A stretch of DNA of 64,000 bases from contig CAWAJB010000027.1 of assembly GCA_963782185.1 (NCBI GenBank), forward strand, positions 372,001-436,000, given 5' to 3'. The position numbers were made by a program, and so were the translations under genes. The notes beneath the pieces are model-generated. The model had not been told where the DNA came from, made no database searches, and saw only the letters and a program-made list of their open reading frames with translations. How positions within the stretch are numbered: the stretch's first letter is position 1; the number at the start of each line of letters is the position of its first letter. This DNA comes from RYN-230 sp963782185. GTDB lineage: Bacteria > Actinomycetota > Actinomycetes > Streptosporangiales > Streptosporangiaceae. Shown here one piece after another: positions 45,679-55,146 of this stretch.

Positions 45679-46458
45679 TCACCGCGTGGTCAGCTCTCCT
45701 GTGGTGAGGGCATCCCTGTCCACGTCATCGAGCGAGGTGACCACCAGATCGGCGCCGGCCGCCGTCAGCAGGCCGGCGTCGTCAGCCCGGGAGATGCCGA
45801 TCGCGGCCATGCCGCCGGCCTTCGCGGCCTGGACGCCGGAGGACGCGTCCTCGATCACCATCGCGGAGCGTGGCTCGACGCCGAGTTCGTGCGCTGCGGT
45901 CAGGAAGATCTCAGGGTCGGGCTTGCCGCGGGCGAAATCGCGCCCCGAGACGTCCACGTCGAAGTAGTCCAGCAGTGTCTGGCCGGGCCGCAGCGTCGGC
46001 GAGGAGATCCCGTGGTCGGCCGCGAACGTGTCGAGCCGGATCTTGCGCAGGAACAGCCCCGCGTTCTTCGACGACGACGCGTCCGCGATGCGCAGCCCGG
46101 CATCCTTGGCCGCGATGACGAAACGCAGCGCGTCCGGATACGCGGTGAAGTCGTCGGCCTCGATGAGGCGCACGACCATCTCCTGCTTGCGCTGCGCGTA
46201 CTCGGCGACGTGCTGCTCGGCGTCGGGCACGTGGAAGTAGTCGAGGGCGGCACGGGCGCCGGCCATGCGCGGCTTGCCCGAGACGTACTGCTGGTAGACG
46301 TGGGGCGTGAACGCGTCCGGCGACCACGTCGTCTGGTCGCGGATGTCGCGCCAGCCGGACTCCATCAGCTCGCGTAGTGACTCGCGCCACGCCTTTTCGT
46401 GCGGCGAGTCGACCAGCACCCCGTCAACGTCGAAAATCGCTCCCTGGAACTTCGGCAC
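45679..46458 (-). CDS. HAD-superfamily hydrolase, beta-phosphoglucomutase type
   Basis: The 259-residue protein carries HAD motif I FDVDGVLVDS with the nucleophile Asp and general-acid Asp, a cap domain, motif II Ser/Lys in DASSSKNA, and motif III VIEDASSGVQAAKAGGM. This is the beta-phosphoglucomutase subfamily, which converts beta-glucose 1-phosphate to glucose 6-phosphate. The GTG at 46458 follows AGGAGG. The adjacent upstream gene encodes a GH65 phosphorylase, whose product is beta-glucose 1-phosphate; the pairing is well known and supports this function. The two are an operon (13 bp gap). Confidence 0.87.
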   Translation of the reverse strand: MPKFQGAIFDVDGVLVDSPHEKAWRESLRELMESGWRDIRDQTTWSPDAFTPHVYQQYVSGKPRMAGARAALDYFHVPDAEQHVAEYAQRKQEMVVRLIEADDFTAYPDALRFVIAAKDAGLRIADASSSKNAGLFLRKIRLDTFAADHGISSPTLRPGQTLLDYFDVDVSGRDFARGKPDPEIFLTAAHELGVEPRSAMVIEDASSGVQAAKAGGMAAIGISRADDAGLLTAAGADLVVTSLDDVDRDALTTGELTTR

Positions 46459-46470
46459 CTGGCCTCCTAA

Positions 46471-48921
46471 TCAGTCCGGGGCTGGGGGGCGGAGGGGCCG
46501 GGAGGGCCCCGTTGCCGCGTGGCTGCGGCCGAGCTCGAACACGGTCGTGTCACCCACGCTCAGCTTGCGGACGTCGTCGCGGACCGCCGCCCGCACCGAA
46601 CGGCTCCCGCCCTCGGCATGCAGGGCCAGCGTCAGCTGGTCGTGGGTCAGCGTCACCTCGATCGGGGTCTGCCGGAACTGCATCGAGAACGACAGGTCGT
46701 CGAGCTGGCTCGGCAGCCGGGGATCGAAGCACAGGACGCCGTCGCTGATATAGGTGCCCGCGTAGCTGCGCTGCATGAGATCGAGCGTCCCCGCCATCAC
46801 CCCCATGTGAATGCCTTCCTTCGTCGTGCCGCCCTGAACGTCCTCGGCATCGCTGCGCAGCGCGACCAGGAACCGCTCCCACGAGCTCTCCGGGTCGATG
46901 GCGGCGAGGACCCCGGCATGGGTGACGAAGCTCAGGGTCGAGCCGTGCGACGTGCGCCGATCGTAGTACGCGACGTTCCGCGGCACCGTGTCGAGGCCGT
47001 AGCCATACCCGAGCCGCTCGAAAATCTCGCGCAGTTCCTCGTCCCGGAACAGGAAGAACAACATCACTGTGTCGGCCTGCTTGGTGACCTTGTAGCGGTT
47101 GGGATCCTGGCCCTCCGCGCGCAGGATCCGGTCAAGCCGCTGGATGTTGCCGTACTTCGCGCGGTAGGCGTCCCAGTCCAGCTCCTCGAGGTCCTCATAG
47201 CCCTCGAACTGGCTGATGATCCCGTCGTCGTGGAACGGGACGAACATCCGGTGGCTCATGTCATGCCACACCGCCAGTTCGTCGTCGCTGATGCCCAGCC
47301 GCTCGCGCAACTCCTCCGCCCGGCTCAAGGGGAGCAACCCCAGCAGCTTGCCGGCGACGTCGCACAGCCACGCCACCATGACGTTGGTGTACGCGTTGTT
47401 GCGCAGGCCACCATGCGGCGCGTCCGGGTACTTGTCGTGGAACTCGTCGGGGCCCATCACGTCATGGATCTCGTAACGCTCGCGCTCCGGATTGAAGTGC
47501 GCGATCGATGCCCAGAAGCGAGTGATGTCCAGCATCATTTCCGCGCCATAGTCACGAAGGAATGCCTGGTCATGGGTGGTCTGGAAGTACTGCCAGATAT
47601 TCCAGAAGATAGCCGCGTTGACGTGCCGCTGGTTACGGCTGAGGTCAGGCTCCCAGAGGCCCGAAACGGGGTTGAGGTGGACGCGCTGCGTCTCCTCGGT
47701 CCCCTCGCTGCCGCTCTGCCACGGGAACATCGCGCCCCGGAATCCTTCCTCCCGCGCCGCCGCCCGGGCCTCGCCTATCCGGCGGTAGCGGTACATGAGC
47801 AGCCCTCGCGTGACCTCCGGCAGGCGGACGTTGAAGAACGGGAATGCGTAGATCTCATCCCAGAACACGTGCCCGCGATAGGCCTCACCGTTCAGGCCGC
47901 GGGCGGGCAGTCCCGCGTCGATGTCGGCGGTGTTCCGTGAGCAGACCTGCAGGACGTGCCCGATGTGCAGCCGCAGCAGCAACTGCACGTCCTCGCCTCC
48001 GGACACCTGCACGTCACACACGCGCCACAGCTCGTCCCACGCCGCGGCGTGCCGCTCGAACGAGGCACCGAAATCGGTGTGCCTGGCCGCCGACGTGGCC
48101 GCCTTCACCAGCGTGTCGCTGACCGCCTGGTCCCGCGATGTGAAGAACGTCACCAGCTTCTCGACCCGCGTGGCCTCGCCCTGGCGCACGTCGAAGGCCA
48201 GGACCTGCTGGATGTAGTCCTCCATCTGGTAGAGCCGCCGCTCGACCTGGACCGGCTGGTCAGCGCGGAACACGCGGGTGCGGGCCGCGTGGCTGACGTA
48301 CAGGTTCGACTGCCGGGTCTCGGCCTTCAGCGCGATCACCTCGGACCCGAGTGTCCGCGGGCCCACAGGGTTCAGGTGGCGGGCTTCCAGCTGCCGGTAA
48401 CGGGCGACCCCGGCGTTGCTCACCCGGCCATCGATCGCCGTGACCATCTCGACCCGCCCCGACCAGTTCCCCGGGACGAGCGTCCACTCGATCCCTCCGT
48501 GATGGGCGTCCGCCATGCTGACGAAGCGACGGCTGTGCAGCGCCGTCTCACGGCCCTCCTGATCACGGAACACCAGGTGGCGGACGACAGTCGCGAACCG
48601 GATGTCAAGCTCATGGCGATAAGCGAGCAGTTCCACGTCGGCGAGCCGGATCGCGTCCCCGCCCTCGATGCGCACCTGGAGGACCAGCCAGTTCGGCAGG
48701 TTGACGAGGTCCTCGTTGAGCACGGGCAGGCCGCCCAGGATCGTGGTCTCGCGGTTGTAACCGCCGTGCACGTAGGTCCCGGGATAATGCACGCCGTCGG
48801 CGTCCTCCCACTCCGCCGCGCCGCGTGCGCACAGGTAGCCGTTACCCGTCGAGGTCAGCGCCTCGCGAAGGCCCTCAGTCTCGGGATCAAAGCCCTCATA
48901 CGTGAGCAAAAAACCGTCCAC
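46471..48921 (-). CDS. Glycoside hydrolase family 65 phosphorylase (kojibiose/trehalose type)
   Basis: The GTG at 48921 is chosen because AGGAGGG lies 6 bases upstream; the 816-residue length fits GH65. Motifs include RETTILGGLPVLNEDLVNLP near residue 60, AYRGHVFWDEIYAFPFFN near residue 350, FPWQSGSEGTEET near residue 400 and the catalytic general acid Glu493 in VMGPDEFHD. GH65 phosphorylases cleave trehalose, kojibiose, nigerose or maltose with phosphate to beta-glucose 1-phosphate and glucose. The exact disaccharide is not assignable by eye. A beta-phosphoglucomutase-like gene is directly downstream. The ribosome-binding site lies inside a palindrome. Confidence 0.9.
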   Translation of the reverse strand: MDGFLLTYEGFDPETEGLREALTSTGNGYLCARGAAEWEDADGVHYPGTYVHGGYNRETTILGGLPVLNEDLVNLPNWLVLQVRIEGGDAIRLADVELLAYRHELDIRFATVVRHLVFRDQEGRETALHSRRFVSMADAHHGGIEWTLVPGNWSGRVEMVTAIDGRVSNAGVARYRQLEARHLNPVGPRTLGSEVIALKAETRQSNLYVSHAARTRVFRADQPVQVERRLYQMEDYIQQVLAFDVRQGEATRVEKLVTFFTSRDQAVSDTLVKAATSAARHTDFGASFERHAAAWDELWRVCDVQVSGGEDVQLLLRLHIGHVLQVCSRNTADIDAGLPARGLNGEAYRGHVFWDEIYAFPFFNVRLPEVTRGLLMYRYRRIGEARAAAREEGFRGAMFPWQSGSEGTEETQRVHLNPVSGLWEPDLSRNQRHVNAAIFWNIWQYFQTTHDQAFLRDYGAEMMLDITRFWASIAHFNPERERYEIHDVMGPDEFHDKYPDAPHGGLRNNAYTNVMVAWLCDVAGKLLGLLPLSRAEELRERLGISDDELAVWHDMSHRMFVPFHDDGIISQFEGYEDLEELDWDAYRAKYGNIQRLDRILRAEGQDPNRYKVTKQADTVMLFFLFRDEELREIFERLGYGYGLDTVPRNVAYYDRRTSHGSTLSFVTHAGVLAAIDPESSWERFLVALRSDAEDVQGGTTKEGIHMGVMAGTLDLMQRSYAGTYISDGVLCFDPRLPSQLDDLSFSMQFRQTPIEVTLTHDQLTLALHAEGGSRSVRAAVRDDVRKLSVGDTTVFELGRSHAATGPSRPLRPPAPD

Positions 48922-48923
48922 GG

Positions 48924-48940
48924 CACCCTCCTGGAGGGTG
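48924..48940. promoter_or_regulatory. Palindrome enclosing the GH65 ribosome-binding site
   Basis: CACCCTCC-T-GGAGGGTG is a perfect 8 bp inverted repeat with one central base; the AGGAGGG ribosome-binding site of the minus-strand GH65 gene is part of it. In RNA it cannot form a normal hairpin with such a short loop, so a DNA-binding operator or a paired structure in the leader are both possible. Confidence 0.4.
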
Positions 48941-49001
48941 TACCCAGCCCGCTCCGCTCGCACCGTCGCGTGGCAGGGCAGCTTGGTGAGGCGGGCTGGT
49001 C

Positions 49002-49919
49002 TCAGGCCTTGGTCAGCGTGGCCACCGTGATGTGCGGCCAGCTCAGGTCGGCGAAGTTCAGCAGCACGGTCTGGGAGTACTGCAACCGCCTGGGCTCGGT
49101 ATCGCCGGCCAGTGTCTGCAGCCAGAACGTCGCGGCCACGTGCGCGGCGTCGGCGTTCGGGCCGCCAGTGGTGCCGACGAGGAAGGCCGTGTTCGACGTG
49201 CCGCCGCCCACGATGGTGCCCGCGGTGGTCAACACGTGCAGCCTCGTCGTCGAGGTGACGTTCGGCGGATTCCTGGTCAGCACGCTGTTGGGATTGTCGA
49301 GCATGGCCTGGGTGATGCCGGTCAGCCCCACGCCGGAGGTCCGGAACGGCGTGGTCTTGTTCAGGTGCTGCTCGTCGAAGTCGACCGGCTGACTCCGGGA
49401 GCCGATGGTGAACGGGGTGAGGCTGACGTCCGGGATCGAGGGCCCTCCGGCCGCAGTCGTGGCGGTCCCCTGGACCAGGATCGTCGTTCCATGCGGGATG
49501 GAAGCCATCCGGGCGATGGTGGCGGGCTCCTGCGGGTCGGTGGTCGGCGGGATGCTGATCCACACACCCGGCTCGATATGCAGCCCGGCTGGGGCCCCGT
49601 GGACCTCCACGTTGGCGTCGGAGATCTGCTGCAGGTACGTCAGCCCGTGCATGAAGATCTGGGCCGTGACCAGGCCGCGGTTCGGGATCTGCCCATTAAT
49701 GATCTCCAGGTCGATCTGGTCGTTGGTCACATTCAGCTCGAGGAAATGGTCCGACGCGCCCCTATGCGGCCGCCATATGGCATTGAAACCCGGGCCGGTC
49801 CAGTTTCCGGCGAGCCCGGCGAGCGGCCCCAGTCCCTGGGCAGGCACAACGGCCGCGGCCGCTCCGGTTCCCTCGTCGTTGTCAAGTGGCCGGAAGGCAA
49901 AGTCCGCGGCCAGTTCCAT
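49002..49919 (-). CDS. Heme-binding-type beta-barrel protein of unknown function
   Basis: The 305-residue protein begins with a FAFRPLDNDEGTGAA segment, then LAGLAGNWTGPGFNAIWRPH, a start typical of calycin/nitrobindin-like barrels, followed by FLELNVTNDQIDLEIINGQI and strands with RGLVTAQIFMHGLTYLQQI. I recall similar proteins annotated as heme-binding in bacteria and fungi, but I see no certain heme ligand. No signal peptide. It is the last gene of a minus-strand row (membrane protein, S8 protease, hydrolase, this gene), 144 bp after the hydrolase. Confidence 0.55.
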   Translation of the reverse strand: MELAADFAFRPLDNDEGTGAAAAVVPAQGLGPLAGLAGNWTGPGFNAIWRPHRGASDHFLELNVTNDQIDLEIINGQIPNRGLVTAQIFMHGLTYLQQISDANVEVHGAPAGLHIEPGVWISIPPTTDPQEPATIARMASIPHGTTILVQGTATTAAGGPSIPDVSLTPFTIGSRSQPVDFDEQHLNKTTPFRTSGVGLTGITQAMLDNPNSVLTRNPPNVTSTTRLHVLTTAGTIVGGGTSNTAFLVGTTGGPNADAAHVAATFWLQTLAGDTEPRRLQYSQTVLLNFADLSWPHITVATLTKA

Positions 49920-50063
49920 GATTCCCCCTCAGCGGGACGTGGCTCACCCCGCCCCGAGGTCATTGCCGCCCTGTGCAGAATGAATAGACAATTCCGCACA
50001 CGGCCTACCTAATGATGATAGTTGCGTGAACGCAGCACGGCAATGGATCAGGCGTCCCGGGTA

Positions 50064-51319
50064 TCAGCTGGATGCGTCAACTATCGGCCAGACGACCTCG
50101 GCGTGCTGGATATCGCTGTGGGCGCCACTGACGGGTGACTGATCGGCACAGATGATGGCGTTGGAATCGAGCAGGTAGAACTTGCCCGGCTGGAAGTGGT
50201 ATTTAGTGCCCGGGGCCGCGAGCTTGACCGTTGTCCCCGGCTGTGGCTGCTGGTAGCCGTCGTGACCCATGCCGCCCCATTGATAGGTGAGGTCATCGGC
50301 GGCCTGGGCGTCCTGGTGTGCCAGCATGCTGGCGGCCGGGTACCACCACCCGACGGCCCGGTCAGCAGCGGTGAACGTGGACAGCAGCGGGCCGTTGACA
50401 TTACCGGCGAAGGCCGACAGCGCGCCCGGGCCGCTGACCAGGATGTCGGGAACCGGGTCCGCGAACGCGAAGTGGGAAAACGCGCCCTGGATGAGGAAGA
50501 GGGTCTTGACCGGGCTGTTTGCGCCGGTCGCCGCCTGCGGCAGGCCGGAGAGCGAGAACGCGACGAGCCGGGCGCCGAAGCTGTGCCCCATCAGGTGGAC
50601 ACGGACCCCGGGATCGGCGGCGGCGAGCTTGCCGAGCATGGGCCCCAGGCCACTGCGGCCGATGACACCGGCGCGGTTTTTCATCTCGTAGTAGGACATG
50701 CTGCGCAGGACCTCCCGGGCGCCGTTCCAGAGGGTGGTGAACGGGTTCGGGATCCCCTGAGCGTTGTCCGCCGGTGTTTTCGACATGGCCGCGGCGTGGC
50801 CGAACACGGCCGCCGTGTCGCCGGTGATGCTTGCCTGCTGGCCGGCGTCCTCGGGCGCGAGGGGGGAGAGGTGACCAGGCCGGACGCCAGCGAGTGGAAT
50901 TGCTGCAGATCGGCTGCGTCTTGGGGCTGCTGGTCGAGCAGCTTGCCGAGCGTCGCGACGTTCTGCTGCTGGTTCTGCGGGAAAGCTGGCGCCAGGGCAG
51001 CAGCCAGCTGCTGGCCCGTCGACGGAACGGGCTTGGCCGTCGCCGGGTCGTCCTCGGGGAACAGCAGCGATGGCCAGATGATCCCGACCGCGGCGCTCGT
51101 GCCGAGCCTGCCCGGGATCATCCCGGCCAGCAGGGTGAACATCCCCTGGTACAGGGAGCGGGCCGAGTCCACCCCGGCGTTCCAGCCGTGCGACAGCACG
51201 AACACGTCCTGGATGCCGCCGGCCTGGACAGCTGCCGGGAGCCCGCCGTCGGAGTTGAGTGTGCCGTCGGCGTTGAAGTCGAGTTCGTAGTAGTTCAGCC
51301 CGGCGATCTGAGTGACCAT
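50064..51319 (-). pseudogene. Lipase-like alpha/beta hydrolase gene with a frameshift
   Basis: The 5' part from 51319 encodes FVLSHGWNAGVDSARSLYQG and LYQGMFTLLAGMIPGRLG, then the frame is lost at a run of six G (50861-50866 on the plus strand). One base more would restore SPLAPEDAGQQASITGDTAA and the downstream part, which holds the nucleophile elbow LMGHSFGARLV and a C-terminal region. Joined it would be about 418 residues. The Gly-His-Ser-x-Gly elbow supports an alpha/beta hydrolase. As the break is in a homopolymer, a sequencing error is a real possibility. It lies 24 bp after the protease gene. Confidence 0.72.
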
Positions 51320-51343
51320 GTCACTTCTCCAATGGGTATGCGG

Positions 51344-52897
51344 TCAGACGTTGGACAGGACGCGCATCAGGTCGAGCAGGCCGGCGCCCTGGAAGAACTC
51401 ATGCCGGCCCAGCGACGTCGCATTGCCCATGAACAGCTGTTTGACCTCGTCGGGCTGGCCGATGTATTCGTCTCTCAGCGACAGGAACGCTGCGATCGCA
51501 CCGGACACATGCGGCGCGGCCATGGAGGTGCCGCTGTCTTCGATGTAACGGGCGATACCGGCGTCGCTGCTCTGCAGCGGCACGATGCCATGGATGAGCG
51601 CGCCAGTGGCCGCGGAGGTGATCCGCTCTCCCGGCGCGATGAGGTCGGGTTTGGGTCTCCCGTCGAGCGTCGGGCCCTTGGATGAGGTGTAGGTCACGCC
51701 GTAAGTGTGCGGCTGGGAGCGGTGCGTCGAGCCGACGGTGATCGCGTGGATGGCGTTGCCGGGGTCGGTGATCGTGGAGAGCCGGCCGGATACGTCGCCG
51801 CTCCCGCCGGTGAGAGTTCCGCCGGCGCCGCTGTTGCCGGCCGAGACCACCGCCACGACCCCCGTTCCCACAAGCTGGTCCAGCTCGCGGCACAGCGGAC
51901 TCTGCCCGGCGGCGAACTCGTCGGGGTACCAGTCGCAGCCGATGGACAGGTTCACCCCATGGATGAGCAGCTGGCGGCCGTCGGCGTTGAACGCCCGGAC
52001 CTGGGCGAGCGCGGCGATGACCACGCTGGATGCCGTGTCGCCGCTGGCGTCGAGCACCCTGAGGCTGACCAGGCGGGCCTTCGGCGCCATCCCGCTCAGG
52101 GTCCGGCCGGGCTCAAGCGTCCGGTTGACCCACGCGGGCAGGTCGCCGCTGGAAGGATCGTTCGCCGCGATGAGAATCTTGCCCGGATCGGTGGGCGCGG
52201 CGCCGGCGATGATGCCGGCCACGTGCGTGCCGTGCCCGAAGGGGTCGGTCAGCGCCGTGGCTGGGTCGCTGATCTTGCCGTCCGCCGTGAGCAGGCCGGT
52301 GAAGTCGCAGTGCAGGCGGGACACCGCCGGGTCGGTAACGGTCCCCCCGGCGAAGTGCGGATGATCTTTATCGATGCCGGAGTCAATGACCGCCCAGACG
52401 ACGCCCTGCCCTGACGTGCCATAAGTGCGGGCCGCGGCGTCGGATTTGATGGTGGTCAGCGAGCGGTCTATGTGGGCATGCACACGGAAGTCGGGCCAGA
52501 TCCGGTAGATGGTTCGGCCAGGCGGGGCAGGGCTCCCCGGAGCAGCGACATCCTGCTGGGCCAGCTTGCTGATCTCGTCTTGCGTGAGCAGGCACCGCAT
52601 GTAGTGCGTCGAAATCTGCAGGGGCTCAGGAGGCTGCTCGGCATCATGCCCGAAGGCGGCGTGGAAAACGGCCTTGAATTGCTCGCGCATGTCGTCTGCG
52701 ATCGCGCCGGCCGACAGGTTGAGCTCGACGAGGACGGCCTGCCGGCCCTCGATGCTGTAAACAAGCCTTTTTTGCACCGCCTCGTCGGCTCCGGGACTCA
52801 GCAGGCGGCTCACCATACGCCGCTGAATGGGCGGATTGGCCTGCCGCCGACCGGCCGGGGCCGATCCGGCCGGCGAGTCTTGTCCCGCGGACATCAT
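51344..52897 (-). CDS. S8 family (subtilisin-like) serine peptidase
   Basis: The 517-residue protein has the full catalytic triad of S8 peptidases: Asp172 in WAVIDSGIDKDHPHF, His222 in PFGHGTHVAGIIAG, and Ser near residue 470 in DSGTSMAAPHVSGAIAAF. About 150 residues precede the catalytic domain and no signal peptide is visible, so it may be cytoplasmic or exported by another route. The ATG at 52897 has a moderate G-rich upstream region. It precedes the hydrolase gene by 24 bp and follows a membrane-protein gene, suggesting a small accessory unit. Confidence 0.9.
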   Translation of the reverse strand: MMSAGQDSPAGSAPAGRRQANPPIQRRMVSRLLSPGADEAVQKRLVYSIEGRQAVLVELNLSAGAIADDMREQFKAVFHAAFGHDAEQPPEPLQISTHYMRCLLTQDEISKLAQQDVAAPGSPAPPGRTIYRIWPDFRVHAHIDRSLTTIKSDAAARTYGTSGQGVVWAVIDSGIDKDHPHFAGGTVTDPAVSRLHCDFTGLLTADGKISDPATALTDPFGHGTHVAGIIAGAAPTDPGKILIAANDPSSGDLPAWVNRTLEPGRTLSGMAPKARLVSLRVLDASGDTASSVVIAALAQVRAFNADGRQLLIHGVNLSIGCDWYPDEFAAGQSPLCRELDQLVGTGVVAVVSAGNSGAGGTLTGGSGDVSGRLSTITDPGNAIHAITVGSTHRSQPHTYGVTYTSSKGPTLDGRPKPDLIAPGERITSAATGALIHGIVPLQSSDAGIARYIEDSGTSMAAPHVSGAIAAFLSLRDEYIGQPDEVKQLFMGNATSLGRHEFFQGAGLLDLMRVLSNV

Positions 52898-53032
52898 GAC
52901 ATCCCCCGCCCTGGCAGCTTAGTGACCAAATGGCGTGTGTTCATGACTCTCCCACCCCCTGGACTTCGGCAGAGCCAGGCTATAGGCCCTTGCGCGGGGC
53001 GCGCCATGCCGCATTTTCCGGGCCGCCCGGGA

Positions 53033-54232
53033 CTAGCCCGCGGGCGGGGCGGGCTTGGGGCCGGTCGAGCGGAGGGTGCCGAGCCTGCCCAGGATGTCGA
53101 ACCAGAACCGCGCGCCCGGGGTCAGTGCCGTGATCGTGATCAGGAACCCGATAAGGACCAGCACGACCCGCCAGCCGGAGCCGCCGTGGCGGCTGAGGAT
53201 GCCCCGCTGATCCAGCCAGTTGCATGACGTCTGCGGCACGGCGCAGTCGGCGACCGTGGCCCATCCGACCGGCAGGCCGGCCTGCGCGGCGGCCGACAGT
53301 TGCTGTTGAAGACCCGCCAGGCAGTCCTGCTGGCTCTGGTTCTGGCAGGAGGTGGTTTTCGCCGCCACGGTGCTCACGGCCGTGCGGACGACGCTGTTGC
53401 TGTACAGCGTGCGCCCGATCGTGAGCGCGTTGATGTTGAGCAGCAGAACGAGGATGGTGCCGACCACGATCGTAATCTTGGCCACGTGCCGTTTGTACCA
53501 GCCAGACACCCGGCTCATGTGATCGTCGTACCAGTTCTCGACCGAGGTGCGGAACAGGCTGATGTCGTTGCCGGCGTTGGTCGCGAGCGACTGCAGCGAT
53601 TGCTTGAGCGTCGGCATCCAGCTAGGGAGCGCCTGGATGCCGTTCTGAACCTCAGTCATGGTCGTCTGTCCCGCCGCACTAGGCACGAGCAGGTCGATGA
53701 TGGCCTCGCTGAAGGACTCGGCGGAGATATAGGAGGGCAGGCTCCGGCGGTCACGCCACGAGGGGCGCCTCCCCGTCTCGGCAGTCATCCGGGGCGGGCG
53801 GCCAGGCTTGCCTGGCTGCAAGATCAGGTTCCGGCTGGAGATCTGGCCGATCATCCCCTGACTCCGCAGGATCGGGCTGCCCAGTAACGCGCCGGTCGCA
53901 GACTTCGTGGCCGGTTCCTCCCGAGGCGGAGCGGGTGCGATGGCGGCAGCGGGCGTGCCGACAGCAGCGGTCTTCGTTGGTGCGGGGGGTGCCGCGGCAG
54001 GGGCCGGTCCCTCGACCAGGGCCTTCATGGCGTCGTAGTTGCCAACCGCGTCATTTAGGGCCGTGTGGCTGCCGGGGGCGTCGAGGAGCTCACGCAGGCC
54101 ACCGAGCAAGTACGCCCCGCGCAGTCCGAGAAAGCGCGCGATCAACTCGGTGAACACAGAGCTAAGGGCGGCCGTTACGCCGAAGACAAATGCCAGCCCT
54201 ATGGCTAGATCGATGATTCCTGAACTCAGCAT
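53033..54232 (-). CDS. Membrane protein of unknown function, first gene of the S8 row
   Basis: The 399-residue protein has a hydrophobic N-terminal helix (IIDLAIGLAFVFGVTAALSS), a low-complexity Ala/Pro segment near residues 75-115, a central helix (ITIVVGTILVLLLNINALTI), a cysteine-containing loop (SCQNQSQQDCLAGLQQQL), and a C-terminal helix (VVLVLIGFLITITAL). No family name is recognised. It opens the minus-strand row that includes the protease and hydrolase. The spacing of 135 bp before the protease leaves room for a separate promoter. Confidence 0.75.
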   Translation of the reverse strand: MLSSGIIDLAIGLAFVFGVTAALSSVFTELIARFLGLRGAYLLGGLRELLDAPGSHTALNDAVGNYDAMKALVEGPAPAAAPPAPTKTAAVGTPAAAIAPAPPREEPATKSATGALLGSPILRSQGMIGQISSRNLILQPGKPGRPPRMTAETGRRPSWRDRRSLPSYISAESFSEAIIDLLVPSAAGQTTMTEVQNGIQALPSWMPTLKQSLQSLATNAGNDISLFRTSVENWYDDHMSRVSGWYKRHVAKITIVVGTILVLLLNINALTIGRTLYSNSVVRTAVSTVAAKTTSCQNQSQQDCLAGLQQQLSAAAQAGLPVGWATVADCAVPQTSCNWLDQRGILSRHGGSGWRVVLVLIGFLITITALTPGARFWFDILGRLGTLRSTGPKPAPPAG

Positions 54233-54256
54233 GCCGCCCCCTGACCGGCACGATGA

Positions 54257-54940
54257 ATGAGAGAGCCGGAAGCCGCCTCAGTGCCCGGCTCGGGAATCCC
54301 ATTCAGGCAGGAACCTATTGTCCCCACCGGCCGCGCCGGACATTGTAGCCAATTCCGGGTCTGTCATGCCAGCGCGCACAAGAACACCTTCGGCCCCAGG
54401 AGACACTTGAGCCCCACTGGCACCTGGCCCGCGGCGGCTGGAACCCAGCCGCTCAACCCTATCGTCGGGACCTACCTGCAAGCCGTCTACGGCAACATAT
54501 GGGACCCGTACTCAGTCCACTGGGATGGCACCGCGTGGAACCTCGTCACCATGCCGCAGGTCCCTGGCGCCGTCTTCACCTCGGCTGACGCGATAAGCCC
54601 AGCCAACGTGTGGGCGGCCGGCAACAGCCCGTCCGGCCCGCTCATCGCGCACTGGAACGGCACCGCGTGGACCATTACGCCCAGCCCCGCAGCCGGAACG
54701 CTCACCGGGATCACAGCCCGCTCGGCCTCCGATGTGTGGGCTGTGGGCTACACCACCGGGCCGCAGACCCTCACCCTGCACTGGGACGGCACCACCTGGG
54801 CGACCGTGCCCAGCCCCAACGTGGGCAGCGCCAGCCAGCTGACGTCGGTATCGGCCAGCCCTGGCGCCACGATCGTCTGGGCTGCCGGGTACAGCGGCGT
54901 CTCGGGCTCGTTCAACCCCCTCACCCTCCGGAACGGCTGA
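54257..54940 (+). pseudogene. Fragment of a secreted propeller/HWDG-repeat protein
   Basis: The frame has three evenly spaced His-Trp-(Asp/Asn)-Gly-Thr-(Ala/Thr)-Trp repeats (at about residues 95, 133 and 176), each followed by Ser-rich and ASDVWAVG-like strands. This matches repeat proteins that are usually secreted and longer in actinomycetes. The first 60 residues have no such character and there is no signal peptide, so the N-terminal export signal and several repeats are probably lost. The stop at 54,940 is followed by an 18 bp terminator stem. Confidence 0.6.
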
Positions 54941-54980
54941 CCGGCGAGACACGGGACCGGGCGCTGCGCACCCGATGACG

Positions 54981-55019
54981 CGCTTCCTCCTGGGCAGGCC
55001 TCCTGCCCAGGAGGAAGCG
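54981..55019 (+). terminator. Strong terminator hairpin (18 bp stem)
   Basis: A perfect 18 bp stem (54981-54998 with 55002-55019) and a 3-base loop lie 41 bases after the propeller fragment stop. It isolates that gene from the amidase gene. Confidence 0.85.
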
Positions 55020-55146
55020 TGGTTTCGATGATGCGCGATCCCGCACACAGCTCGACGTAAAGTGACATCCGGCATACTGGAAGTTACAGACTCGCCAGAT
55101 GGCACCCGGCCACGGGCCGAAGACCTCTTGGAGTGACAGGCTCTTG

